A stretch of 35,347 nucleotides of DNA from an uncultured Eubacteriales bacterium (GTDB taxonomy: Bacteria; Bacillota; Clostridia; Oscillospirales; CAG-272), in contig CAKSVM010000028.1 in NCBI GenBank assembly GCA_934503195.1, positions 1-35,347 of the forward strand, read 5' to 3'. Of the stretch, positions 24,514-32,772 are shown piece by piece; the stretch's first letter is position 1, and the number at the start of each line of letters is the position of its first letter. Both the position numbers and the translations under genes were made by a program. The notes under the pieces were generated by a model. The model was not told where the DNA came from. It was given only the letters and a program-made list of their open reading frames with translations, and ran no database searches.

Positions 24514-25470
24514 TTAACATAGAATTGCTGTCATAAGAGCCGAAATAAGCCCCTGCGCGAGCTTTGAGACAAAATATCTCCGCATTCCGATCCCGCTTCC
24601 CGAAAGCGCCGCCGCGACCTGCGCGTGAACGCTCATCCCGGCAAATCCGAGCGCGAAGGCGCAGAACGGAAGCCCGGCTCTCCCGAGCGCGGCGGATTTT
24701 ATCGAGGCGAGCGTAAGCTCCAGAAACGACAGCGCGGCGACGCCGAAAACCCCCGGCACGATCAGAGTCACCACTCTCCCGACGACCCCGAAGAAGACCG
24801 CGAAGGCGCAGATCTTAAGCATCGTCATCGCCGCTCCCGTCACCGAGTCCGAAAAGGCCGACATGAGTCCGCGCGCGCTCAGAATGTCCGTCGGCGCGGA
24901 AATTTCCGGCTCTGGCTTCGCGAAGGGCTTCCCCGCCTTTTTTCCCCGCAATGACGCGTTTGAGACAAACGCGACAAGAAAAGCCGAGAAAAGCTGAATC
25001 CCCCAGAGCTTCCACCCGACCGACGCGTCGGAATACAGCACCGATCCGACCGTCCCGACGCAGAACGCGAGTCCGGCGTTGTTCGACGCCGCGACGAGCC
25101 TTCCGGCCTCGTCCTTTGTTATACCGCCCGACTCGAAAAGTTTTCGTGAAATCACCGCCCCGGTCGGAAATCCGCCGAGCGCGCCGAGAAAAACCGCCGA
25201 CGCCCCGGCCGCCGGAAGTCCCATTATCCCCGCGAGCGGCGAAAGAATCACCGAAAGCTTTCCGCAGAGTCCGGTCGAGCAGAAAATCCCGGTCAGCACC
25301 AGAAACGGAAAAAGCGACGGAATCAGCCCGGTAACGCAAGCCGAAAGCGATTCCCTCACCGCCCCCGCCGCGAGCTTTGGCGAACGTATCAGAAAGGCGA
25401 ACAAAAACAGCGTAAGACTCCACGCGATCCCGACGATAAGCTCCGGCGTCCTCTTTTTGGCTATCCGCAT
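24514..25470 (-). CDS. YlbJ/SpoVV-like nucleoside-recognition (Gate) membrane protein
   Basis: A 318-residue membrane protein with about eight helices. The core GLIPSLFPFLVLTGIF followed by GALGGFPTGAVISRKLFESG and the NNAGLAFCVGTVGS helix is the Gate-domain pattern of the YlbJ family. In Bacillus subtilis YlbJ is SpoVV, which moves dipicolinic acid into the forespore. The start at 25470 has AAAGGAG ahead; the longer frame has none. It is divergent from the sporulation genes yqfC-yqfD, which supports a sporulation role, though the family call rests on pattern. Confidence 0.74.
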   Translation of the reverse strand: MRIAKKRTPELIVGIAWSLTLFLFAFLIRSPKLAAGAVRESLSACVTGLIPSLFPFLVLTGIFCSTGLCGKLSVILSPLAGIMGLPAAGASAVFLGALGGFPTGAVISRKLFESGGITKDEAGRLVAASNNAGLAFCVGTVGSVLYSDASVGWKLWGIQLFSAFLVAFVSNASLRGKKAGKPFAKPEPEISAPTDILSARGLMSAFSDSVTGAAMTMLKICAFAVFFGVVGRVVTLIVPGVFGVAALSFLELTLASIKSAALGRAGLPFCAFALGFAGMSVHAQVAAALSGSGIGMRRYFVSKLAQGLISALMTAILC

Positions 25471-25552
25471 AATAATCGCGTCTCCTTTTTCATATATTAT
25501 CATGACCGCTTGGAAGCGGGTATTACATTATATCAGGCGAAAGGGGCGGAAT
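25471..25552. promoter_or_regulatory. Divergent promoter region of the ylbJ-like and yqfC genes
   Basis: Eighty-two bases serve both genes. TATAAT is at 25527-25532 on the minus strand. The CCGCTT/AAGCGG palindrome lies at about 25506-25519. I could not fix a sporulation sigma-E site by eye, although the genes on both sides belong to that regulon in Bacillus. Confidence 0.45.
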
Positions 25553-25855
25553 ATGAATAAAACGGACAAAGTGCCGATACTCGAGAGAATCCGGCGTTCG
25601 CTCGACATCCCGGCCGACGTGCTTTCGGGCGTCTCGCGGATCGAGGCGTACGGAAACCGCGAGCTTGAGATAACCGGATGCGACGGGCTTGAGGTCTATT
25701 CCGAGGAGACGATAATCCTCATCCTCTGCGACGGAAGGGTCACGATCCGCGGAAGCTCGCTCGAACTGCGCAACTTCTCGGGCGGCGCGATGCGGATAAC
25801 CGGGACGATTAGAAGCGTCGTTTTCGGTGAGAACGCCACGGAGGTTTCAAAATAA
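25553..25855 (+). CDS. yqfC: Sporulation protein YqfC
   Basis: A 100-residue protein of the YqfC family, conserved in spore formers next to yqfD. It shows the beta-rich pattern ILERIRRSLDIPADVLSGVSRIEAYGNREL and ends RSVVFGENATEVSK. The start at 25553 follows AAAGGGGCGG, and the long frame that reads through from upstream is a shadow of the ylbJ-like gene. Its stop TAA directly abuts the yqfD ATG. Function in the mother cell is not known in molecular detail. Confidence 0.84.
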   Translation: MNKTDKVPILERIRRSLDIPADVLSGVSRIEAYGNRELEITGCDGLEVYSEETIILILCDGRVTIRGSSLELRNFSGGAMRITGTIRSVVFGENATEVSK

Positions 25856-27064
25856 ATGTTCAGAGAGTTTACTGACTGGTGCGTCGGCGAGCGGAGATAT
25901 AAAATCGCGCCGGAATTCTCGAAAAAAGCGGCCTGCCTTCTCGTGAAATGCAAAGTCGAGAGCGAGATGCGGAATGAGGGCGGTAGACTTGTCTTTTCGC
26001 TTCCTTTACCCGAATGCCGCGCGTTTGAGTCGGTTCTGACCAAAAACGGAATTCCTTTTTCATTCGAGGAGCGCGGCGCGAGACAGCTGTTTTCACGCTA
26101 CAAAAAGCGTCCCGGAATAATCATCGGCTTGATTTTCTTCACTTTCATAATCCTGTCCGGCCGCTCGTTCGTCTGGGACATTGAGGTGTGCGGAAATGAT
26201 GAGCTTACCGCGAATGAAATAATAAGCGAGCTTTCGGAGCATGGCTTCGGGATCGGAACCTACATTCCCGGCGTCGATTTTGACAAGCTCCACAGCGATT
26301 TTCTCCAGAGCGACCGGCGCGTCGCGTGGATCGCGGTCAATATGCTCGGAACGCACGCGAAGGTCGAGCTTCGCGAGTCGCTTCTCCCCGAAAAGACTCC
26401 CGACGAGAATCTGCCGCGCAATCTCGTCGCCGACGAGGACGGGATAATCGAGAGCGTCGACATTTACCGCGGCACAAAGGTGAAATCGGCCGGGGAACCC
26501 GTCCGCGCGGGAGAGCTTCTGGCGTCGGGCGTCGTCGAGATCCCGAAAGGGCCGATCGTCGGCTACGGAAGCGGAGAGATCGCCGGATTCCGTCTCGTCC
26601 ACGCGCGGGGAGTCGTGATGGCAAGCGTCAAACGCGGCATAAAGGTGGAGATCCCGCTTGAATATGAGAAAAAAGTGCGCACCGGGCGGACATTCAGGGA
26701 AATTTCGATTAAAATTCTCAGATTTTCACTCAAAATTTTCAAAAATACTGGAAATCTGCCCACAAGTTGTGATATAATAGAAAGGGAGCGGAAACTATGC
26801 TTCTTCGGAAGAATCGAGGTTCCGGTCACGGTGTGCGAAAAAATCGTTTACGAATGCGAGACCACAACCGGAACGCTCACCCCGGAGGAAGCCAGAAAAG
26901 CGGCCTTCGAAAAGCTCCGTAGCGAGTGCGCGAAGCTTGACGGCGAGCTTCTGAGCCGCGAGGTCAACGCTTATCTTGACGGTGAAAAATACGTGATCGA
27001 CTGCCGCCTCAGAGTGCTTCGGAACATCGCGCGCGAGGCCGAAATCCTCACGGATAAAAACTGA
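25856..27064 (+). CDS. yqfD: Sporulation protein YqfD
   Basis: A 402-residue protein of the YqfD family (sporulation, sigma-E regulated in Bacillus). A single membrane helix at about 86-104 (GIIIGLIFFTFIILSG) divides a short cytoplasmic part from the larger outer domain. The family pattern NMLGTHAKVELRE and GTKVKSAGEPVRAGELLASGVV is visible. An AT-rich stretch occurs at about 26700-26790, encoding KILRFSLKIFKNTGN. It starts on the base after the yqfC stop, so the pair is translationally coupled. Confidence 0.88.
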   Translation: MFREFTDWCVGERRYKIAPEFSKKAACLLVKCKVESEMRNEGGRLVFSLPLPECRAFESVLTKNGIPFSFEERGARQLFSRYKKRPGIIIGLIFFTFIILSGRSFVWDIEVCGNDELTANEIISELSEHGFGIGTYIPGVDFDKLHSDFLQSDRRVAWIAVNMLGTHAKVELRESLLPEKTPDENLPRNLVADEDGIIESVDIYRGTKVKSAGEPVRAGELLASGVVEIPKGPIVGYGSGEIAGFRLVHARGVVMASVKRGIKVEIPLEYEKKVRTGRTFREISIKILRFSLKIFKNTGNLPTSCDIIERERKLCFFGRIEVPVTVCEKIVYECETTTGTLTPEEARKAAFEKLRSECAKLDGELLSREVNAYLDGEKYVIDCRLRVLRNIAREAEILTDKN

Positions 27065-27087
27065 AACATATTGAAAGGACAGGAAAT

Positions 27088-28131
27088 ATGCCCGAAAAAA
27101 TAATAATGACCGACTCGGTTGATCAGACCGCGAAGCTCTTCGGAGAGCTTGACGTGAATCTAGAACGGATAGAGTCGGCGTTCGGAGTCACAATCAAGGC
27201 AAAGGACGGAATGTCCGGCTCGGGAAACGCGGTCAGCGTCTCGGGCGAGAGCCTTGAAAAGGTCGAAAAGGCGGCCGACGCGCTCGGATACTTAAAAAGG
27301 ATCGCCCGACTCGGCGACGCGGTGACACCGCAGAACGTCGACTATGTCATCGGAATGGTGAACGACGGAATGAAGGACGAGCTTGCCGGACTCGACGACG
27401 ACACGATCTGCCTCACCTCGCGCGGAAAGCCGATCAAAGCCAAGACGGTCGGCCAGAAAAAATACGTCTCCGAGATAAAGAAGAACACGATAGTGATGGG
27501 CATCGGCCCGGCCGGAACCGGAAAGACCTTCCTCGCCGTCGCGATGGCCGTCACCGCGCTCAAATCCAAGAAGGTCGAGCGGATAATCCTCACGCGCCCC
27601 GCCGTCGAAGCCGGCGAAAAGCTCGGCTTCCTGCCGGGCGATCTCCAGAACAAGATTGATCCGTATCTGCGTCCGCTCTACGACGCGCTCTATGAGATGC
27701 TCGGGGTCGAGGGATATCAGCGGCTTTCGGAGCGCGGCGTCATCGAGATCGCGCCGCTGGCCTATATGCGCGGACGGACGCTCGACGATTCCTTCATAAT
27801 CCTCGACGAGGCGCAGAACACGACGCCAGAGCAGATGAAGATGTTCTTAACGCGCCTCGGCTTCAACTCAAAGGCCGTCGTCACCGGGGATCTCACGCAG
27901 ACCGACCTTCCGTTCGGCAAGAAATCCGGACTCGCCGAGGCGGTAAAGATACTTGAGGGAATCGAGGATATCGCCGTCCACCGCTTCACCGAGCGCGACG
28001 TCGTCCGCCACAGACTCGTGCAGAAGATAATCCTCGCCTATGATAATTACGACAAACAGAGAGCCGCGAGAAACGAAGCGTCCGGCTCTCCCGGAAACAA
28101 CCGCTTCAGAGTAAAGAAGGAGAATGAATAA
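27088..28131 (+). CDS. PhoH family protein (AAA-type NTPase)
   Basis: A 347-residue protein of the PhoH family. A KH-like N-terminal part (1-95) precedes the NTPase domain with Walker A GPAGTGKTF, Walker B-type IILDEAQN (TTPEQMKMFLTRLG) and the motif VVTGDLTQTDLP. PhoH proteins lie next to ybeY in many Firmicutes and are tied to RNA metabolism and ribosome maturation. GGACAGGA lies upstream. The stop TAA shares one base with the next start (TAATG). Confidence 0.93.
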   Translation: MPEKIIMTDSVDQTAKLFGELDVNLERIESAFGVTIKAKDGMSGSGNAVSVSGESLEKVEKAADALGYLKRIARLGDAVTPQNVDYVIGMVNDGMKDELAGLDDDTICLTSRGKPIKAKTVGQKKYVSEIKKNTIVMGIGPAGTGKTFLAVAMAVTALKSKKVERIILTRPAVEAGEKLGFLPGDLQNKIDPYLRPLYDALYEMLGVEGYQRLSERGVIEIAPLAYMRGRTLDDSFIILDEAQNTTPEQMKMFLTRLGFNSKAVVTGDLTQTDLPFGKKSGLAEAVKILEGIEDIAVHRFTERDVVRHRLVQKIILAYDNYDKQRAARNEASGSPGNNRFRVKKENE

Positions 28132-28610
28132 TGCGTCACTACATCTATTTTTCAAACGAACAGGATAAGGAAAATGACTCGCCCGAGCTTCGCTGTCTCG
28201 TCAAGGCCGCAATCTACGCCGCGCTCGAATACGAGGATTTCAGAAAGAGCGCGGAGGTCTCGGTGACCTTCACGGATAACGAGGGAATCCGCGAGATCAA
28301 CAAAAAGGAGCGGAACATCGACTCGCCGACCGACGTTCTCTCCTTCCCGATAATGAGCGGCGACGACTCGGACGCCGACACCGACCGCACGACCGGTGCC
28401 GTGATGCTCGGCGACATCGTGCTGAATCTCGAGCGCGCGAGAGCGCAGGCGGCCGAGTACGGCCACAGCTACACGCGTGAGGTCGCTTTTCTGACCGTTC
28501 ACTCGGTGCTTCACCTTCTCGGCTACGATCATCTGACAAGCGATGAGGCCGACCGCGATATGCGCGCGAGACAGGACGCCGTGCTTGACATGATGGGCAT
28601 AAAACGCTGA
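28131..28610 (+). CDS. ybeY: Endoribonuclease YbeY, rRNA maturation factor
   Basis: A 159-residue zinc enzyme that processes 16S rRNA 3' ends. The hallmark HSVLHLLGYDHLTSDE contains the three metal-binding His (HxxxHxxxxxH). INKKERNIDSPTDVLSFP is the family N-terminal signature. It overlaps phoH by one base, a standard Firmicutes gene order, though the usual next gene (dgkA, cdd or era) is missing here. Confidence 0.95.
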   Translation: MRHYIYFSNEQDKENDSPELRCLVKAAIYAALEYEDFRKSAEVSVTFTDNEGIREINKKERNIDSPTDVLSFPIMSGDDSDADTDRTTGAVMLGDIVLNLERARAQAAEYGHSYTREVAFLTVHSVLHLLGYDHLTSDEADRDMRARQDAVLDMMGIKR

Positions 28611-28638
28611 ATTTTGTCGGAAAAAGTCGCGTCACCTC

Positions 28639-28667
28639 TTGACTTTTCAGGCCGATTGTGATAAAAT
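28639..28667 (+). promoter_or_regulatory. Sigma-A promoter of the Cys/His-tailed lipoprotein gene
   Basis: TTGACT (28639-28644), 17-bp spacer with TGTGA, TAAAAT (28662-28667). A TTCCGGAA palindrome lies in the leader at 28695-28702. Confidence 0.85.
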
Positions 28668-28714
28668 TGTATTGAGACGCGAAAGGCCGTTAATTTCCGG
28701 AAAGAGGTGATTTT

Positions 28715-29344
28715 ATGAGAGCGATTTTCATTGCGCTCATACTGGCGGTCGCCGTTATGTCGGGATCATGTCAGGACAGCGACATAGAAACGGTTGATCT
28801 CAGGGTCATTTCACGCGCGGCCGACACGCTTCCGGAAAAATCCGGATACGATACCGAGGATCCCGGCGGGACAATCGCCTTTGAGACGGTTCCGGAGATT
28901 CCGGAAAGCGATCCTGTCACAAAAGCTCCTGAAACCACGCCGACCGTGACGCCTCCGGTCACATCGGCCGCGGAACCCGAAAATCCCGCGCCCGTAACCT
29001 CCGCGCCGGACAAGCCCATGACATCCGAGCCTGCGACATCAGCTCCAAAACCGCCTGAAGAAGAGACAACCGCGCCCGAAACGGCAAAGCCCGAGACAGC
29101 GTCGGTTCCTGACCGCACGATCCCCGACAAATCAGCTCCCGGAACCACCGCTTCTGAAACGACGGCTCAGCCAATGGGCGACCCCGACTCGACCGGAACA
29201 GTCTTCTGGGTTGATAATGGCGAGGTCTGGCACATAAAGGAATCCTGTCCGAGCCTTTCGCGCTCGAAAAACATCCGTTCAGGAAGCGTCGACAACGCGA
29301 TGAAGGCCGGAAAGTCCCGCGTCTGCAAACGCTGCGGCAAGTGA
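28715..29344 (+). CDS. Lipoprotein with Thr/Pro/Glu-rich linker and Cys/His C-terminal domain
   Basis: A 209-residue secreted protein. Residues 1-19 are a hydrophobic signal ending at Cys19 (MSGSC), with a relaxed lipobox. Residues 60-155 are a disordered Thr/Pro/Ser/Ala/Glu linker rich in PETT and TSAP units. The C-terminal 48 residues form a small domain, with VWHIKESCPSL, IRSGSVDNAM and RVCKRCGK, that matches the Ada-like metal-binding tail found on many clostridial proteins. It probably binds zinc by one His and three Cys. Function is unknown. AGAGGTGA precedes the ATG. Confidence 0.75.
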   Translation: MRAIFIALILAVAVMSGSCQDSDIETVDLRVISRAADTLPEKSGYDTEDPGGTIAFETVPEIPESDPVTKAPETTPTVTPPVTSAAEPENPAPVTSAPDKPMTSEPATSAPKPPEEETTAPETAKPETASVPDRTIPDKSAPGTTASETTAQPMGDPDSTGTVFWVDNGEVWHIKESCPSLSRSKNIRSGSVDNAMKAGKSRVCKRCGK

Positions 29345-29375
29345 CACGGCGTTAAAACGAACCGATTGGTAATAA

Positions 29376-29407
29376 AATATGAACTTTTAGTATCGTTAAT
29401 ATGAACT
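29376..29407. repeat. Direct repeat AATATGAACT upstream of the rhamnose operon
   Basis: Two exact copies of AATATGAACT at 29376-29385 and 29398-29407, spaced 22 bp start to start, that is two helical turns. A third copy lies at 12760-12769. The spacing is typical of an activator binding on one face of the DNA. Confidence 0.5.
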
Positions 29408-29425
29408 CAATATAAAATTCCAATC

Positions 29426-29464
29426 AAATCCGCGCGGTTTTTATTAAATCCGATATTAAATCCG
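29426..29464. repeat. Repeated AAATCCG boxes, including a tandem 12-bp repeat, before the rhamnose operon promoter
   Basis: AAATCCG occurs at 29426-29432, 29446-29452 and 29458-29464. The last two are part of ATTAAATCCGA in tandem with 12-bp period (29443-29465). The block ends eight bases before the -35 box. Confidence 0.5.
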
Positions 29465-29472
29465 AAAACCCC

Positions 29473-29502
29473 TTTACATTCACCCGGGTTTTCTGGTATA
29501 AT
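29473..29502 (+). promoter_or_regulatory. Promoter of the rhamnose/isomerase operon
   Basis: TTTACA (29473-29478), 18-bp spacer, TATAAT (29497-29502). Direct repeats sit just upstream, so it is probably regulated. Confidence 0.72.
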
Positions 29503-29539
29503 AAATATGTAAATTTCAAATGAAACGGAGAAACCTATC

Positions 29540-30313
29540 ATGGAAAAAATGATTCTCGGAGCGCAGCTCTACACCGTCCGCGACTTCATGAAGACCGAAG
29601 AGGATTTTGCCCGCACAATGGACAAGATCGCCGCTATCGGTTATAAGTACGTTCAGGTATCCGGCATCGGCGCGGTCAGCGCACAGGCTATCGCAAAGGC
29701 TGTCAAGGACACCGGACTCAAGGTCATCCTCACCCACACTCCCGGCGACCGCATCCTCAAGGAAACCGATAAGGTCATCGAGGAGCACTCGCTCTTCGGC
29801 TGCGACGGCATCGGCATCGGCGGCATCTTCAACTACAAGCCGTGGGGCGTTGAGAGCTTCAAGCGTTTCGCCGACGACTTCGCGCCCGCGATCGAAAAGA
29901 TCACCAAGGCCGGAAAGAAGTTCCTCTACCACAACCACAAGTTCGAGTTCGAACGCTGCCCCGACGGAAAGCTCTTCCTTGAATACATAATGAACGCTTC
30001 CCCCGATCTCATGCTCACCTTCGACACCTACTGGGCGCAGGCGGGCGGAGCTGACCCGGCGGCCGCTATCGAAAAGTACAAGGACAAGATCTTCGTCACC
30101 CACTTCAAGGATATGCGCATCATCAACGACGCTCAGGTCATGGCCGAGGTCGGCGAGGGCAACATGAACTTCGACCGCATCGTCGATTCCTGCATCAAGG
30201 CCGGAATCAAGTACCACATGGTAGAGCAGGACATCGTCCCGGCTGATCCCTTCGAGAGCCTCGCTATCAGCTACAAGAACATCACCTCGCGTTACGGTCA
30301 GTATTTCGAATAA
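29540..30313 (+). CDS. Sugar phosphate isomerase/epimerase (TIM barrel), paralog 1
   Basis: A 257-residue xylose-isomerase-like TIM barrel. Metal-ligand candidates are a His in FLYHNHKFEFE, an Asp in LMLTFDTYWAQ, a His in VTHFKDM and a Glu in MVEQD. The early LGAQLYTVRDFMK is typical of IolE/IolI-like and hydroxypyruvate-isomerase-type proteins. Codon use is strongly biased (AAG, TTC, GAC), suggesting high expression. It is the first gene of the operon with rhaB and rhaA. The substrate is unknown; a sugar epimerisation before the rhamnose steps, or of another hexose, is plausible. Confidence 0.84.
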   Translation: MEKMILGAQLYTVRDFMKTEEDFARTMDKIAAIGYKYVQVSGIGAVSAQAIAKAVKDTGLKVILTHTPGDRILKETDKVIEEHSLFGCDGIGIGGIFNYKPWGVESFKRFADDFAPAIEKITKAGKKFLYHNHKFEFERCPDGKLFLEYIMNASPDLMLTFDTYWAQAGGADPAAAIEKYKDKIFVTHFKDMRIINDAQVMAEVGEGNMNFDRIVDSCIKAGIKYHMVEQDIVPADPFESLAISYKNITSRYGQYFE

Positions 30314-30329
30314 TTTTCAGGAGTAAAAA

Positions 30330-31178
30330 ATGGCAGAATTCATTCTCAGCGCGTTTGCCGACGAGTACTCGCCAAGTTTCGACGAGCAGCTCGAAGGCCT
30401 TAAGAAAAACGGCGTCGGATTCATGGAAATCCGCGGCGTTGACGGCAAAAACATCTCCGACCTCACCGAGGACGAGATGAAGGCCGTCAGAGAAAAGCTC
30501 GACAAGGCCGGAATCGGCATCTCGTCGATCGGTTCTCCGATAGGCAAAATCAAGACCTCCGATCCCTTTGAGCCGCATCTCGACAAGCTCAGAAACTGCA
30601 TAAAAGCGGCAAAGATCCTCGGAACGAAGAACATCAGAATGTTCAGCTTCTATATGCCCGAGGGCGTCACCCGCGAAGAGGCGCGTCCCGAGGTCATGAA
30701 GAGACTCGCCGCGATGCTTGAGATCGCGAAGGCCGAGGGCGTCACCCTCTGCCACGAAAACGAGAAGGGCATCTACGGCGACTCGCCCGAAACCTGCCTC
30801 GATATCCAGAAGGAGTTCGGCGGCGAGATCAAGCTGATCTTCGACCCGGCAAACTTCATCGAGTGCGGCTACGAGCCCTATCCTCACGGTTTTGAGCTTC
30901 TCGGCGACAGAATCTACTATATGCACATCAAGGACGCCGACGAAAACCACAAGATCGCTCCGGCCGGCAAGGGCATCGGACGCATCCCGGACATCATAAA
31001 GGAACTTGACAAACGCGAGGGCAGACTCTTCCTCACGGTTGAGCCCCACCTCAGAGTCTTCAAGGGTCTTGAGGCTCTTGAAACTGACGAAAAGACCAAA
31101 ATGCCCAACACCTACGCCACGAGCTATGAGGCTTTCGGCGCGGCGGTTGACGCGATCAAGGCTATCATCGCAAAGTAA
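30330..31178 (+). CDS. Sugar phosphate isomerase/epimerase (TIM barrel), paralog 2
   Basis: A 282-residue TIM barrel of the same superfamily as the gene before it. Likely metal ligands: Glu in CHENEKG, Asp in LIFDPANF, His in YYMHIKDAD and Glu in LTVEPHL. The start has AGGAG six bases ahead. Similarity between the two paralogs is low by eye, so they are probably not a recent duplication. Its role is unknown; it may handle the second epimer of the same sugar. Confidence 0.84.
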   Translation: MAEFILSAFADEYSPSFDEQLEGLKKNGVGFMEIRGVDGKNISDLTEDEMKAVREKLDKAGIGISSIGSPIGKIKTSDPFEPHLDKLRNCIKAAKILGTKNIRMFSFYMPEGVTREEARPEVMKRLAAMLEIAKAEGVTLCHENEKGIYGDSPETCLDIQKEFGGEIKLIFDPANFIECGYEPYPHGFELLGDRIYYMHIKDADENHKIAPAGKGIGRIPDIIKELDKREGRLFLTVEPHLRVFKGLEALETDEKTKMPNTYATSYEAFGAAVDAIKAIIAK

Positions 31179-31190
31179 ATAATCTCATCT

Positions 31191-31222
31191 GTGCTGCCGC
31201 GGTATATTGCGGCGGCACTTTT
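31191..31222 (+). terminator. Intraoperonic terminator or attenuator
   Basis: GTGCTGCCGC pairs with GCGGCGGCAC (one G-U), loop of 8, then TTTT. It lies between paralog 2 and rhaB and would lower expression of rhaB-rhaA compared with the isomerases. Confidence 0.7.
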
Positions 31223-31281
31223 GGCGTATCGTCAAAAATGTGAATTTGGCAGCAAAATAACATTTATTAAGGAGAAAGATA

Positions 31282-32766
31282 ATGGCAAATCTGAAAATGC
31301 TCGCCATCGACCTCGGCGCGTCGAGCGGACGCGGAATCGTCGGAACCTTTGACGGCGAAAAGCTCTCGCTCGCCGAAAATCATCGCTTTCCGAGCGATCC
31401 GGTGACCGTCGCTGGAACCTTCCAGTGGGACATCCTCAGAATCTTCTACGAGATCAAGCAGGCGATCAACAAGTGCGCGCTTTCCGACGACCGCGACATC
31501 GCGACGATCGGTATCGACACATGGGGCGTTGACTACGGCCTTCTCGACAAGAACGGAAAGCTTCTGAAGAACCCGGCGCACTACCGTGACACCCGTACCG
31601 TCGGGATTCAGGACTACGCCGAGAAGTTCATGCCGAAAAAGAAGCTCTATGACATAACCGGAATCCAGTTCTGCGACTTCAACACGGTCTGGCAGCTGGC
31701 AGCCGAGCTTCGCGACAATCCCGAGCTTGTCCCGGCGGTCGACAAGATGCTCAACATCCCCGACCTCTTAAACTACTTCCTCACCGGAAAGATGCAGAGC
31801 GAGTACACGATCGCTTCTACCGGAGCTTTGCTCGACGCGCGCACCGGAAAGTGGTCGAAGGAGATCATCGACGCCTTCGGCATTCCCGAAAAGTGGTTCG
31901 CGCCGCTCGTTCAGCCCGGCACCGTCGTCGGCCCGCTCCTCCCCTCGCTTATCGACGAACTCGGAGATATCAGAGCGAACGTCGTAAACGTCGCTTCACA
32001 TGACACCGCGTCGGCGGTCGTCGCCGTTCCGGCTGTCAAGGGTCAGGACTTCATCTTCATCTCGTCCGGCACATGGTCGCTGATGGGAACCGAGACGATG
32101 AGCCCGATCATCACCGACAAGTCGTTCGGCTACAACTTCACAAACGAGGGCGGCTTCGGTGGTTCGATCAGATTCCTCAAGAACATCATGGGACTCTGGA
32201 TCGAGCAGGAATCGCGCCGTCAGTGGAAGCGCGAGGGCAAAGCCTTCACCTTCGACGAGCTTTCGAACGCCGCTATGGCCTCGAAACCCTGCCAGTGCAT
32301 CATAAATCCCGACGATCCCGCGTTCGGCGTCCCCGGAAATCTTCCGAAGGCGATCCGCGAATACTGCGAGAAGACGGGTCAGCATATCCCCGAAAACGAG
32401 GGCGAGATCGTCCGCGCGATATTCGATTCTCTCGCGCTCCGCTATAAGTGGGCGGTCGAGGCGATCGACGACATGAAAGGCACGAGAATTCCTTTCATCA
32501 ATATCGTCGGCGGCGGCACGAAGGAAGCTCCGCTCTGCCAGCTCTGCGCGGACGCCTGCGAGCGTCCGGTCTACGCGGGTCCGGTCGAGGCCACCGCTAT
32601 CGGAAACCTCGCCGTTCAGATGATCTCGGCCGGGGCGATCAAGGATCTCTCCGAGGCGCGCGAGGTTGTCAGGAACTCCTTCGAGGTCAAGTGCTACGAG
32701 CCGAAGACCGACAAGGCACTCTGGGACGACGCTTACGCAAGATTCAAAAAGCTCATCGGCGAGTGA
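31282..32766 (+). CDS. rhaB: Rhamnulokinase
   Basis: A 494-residue FGGY-family sugar kinase that turns L-rhamnulose and ATP into L-rhamnulose-1-phosphate. The ATP site is LAIDLGASSGRGIVG, followed by the sugar-binding WGVDYGLL and, in the C-lobe, INIVGGGTKEAPLCQL and GPVEATAIGN. Length and the SGTWSLMGTE region match rhamnulokinases more than other FGGY kinases. AAGGAG lies upstream of ATG. It is followed after 6 bases by the phosphoesterase gene. Confidence 0.92.
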   Translation: MANLKMLAIDLGASSGRGIVGTFDGEKLSLAENHRFPSDPVTVAGTFQWDILRIFYEIKQAINKCALSDDRDIATIGIDTWGVDYGLLDKNGKLLKNPAHYRDTRTVGIQDYAEKFMPKKKLYDITGIQFCDFNTVWQLAAELRDNPELVPAVDKMLNIPDLLNYFLTGKMQSEYTIASTGALLDARTGKWSKEIIDAFGIPEKWFAPLVQPGTVVGPLLPSLIDELGDIRANVVNVASHDTASAVVAVPAVKGQDFIFISSGTWSLMGTETMSPIITDKSFGYNFTNEGGFGGSIRFLKNIMGLWIEQESRRQWKREGKAFTFDELSNAAMASKPCQCIINPDDPAFGVPGNLPKAIREYCEKTGQHIPENEGEIVRAIFDSLALRYKWAVEAIDDMKGTRIPFINIVGGGTKEAPLCQLCADACERPVYAGPVEATAIGNLAVQMISAGAIKDLSEAREVVRNSFEVKCYEPKTDKALWDDAYARFKKLIGE

Positions 32767-32772
32767 TCTGAT

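Noticed and set aside
25079..25855. A 258-codon frame that includes yqfC
   Set aside because: The first part lies antisense to the ylbJ-like gene; the true start at 25553 has a ribosome site and the family length.
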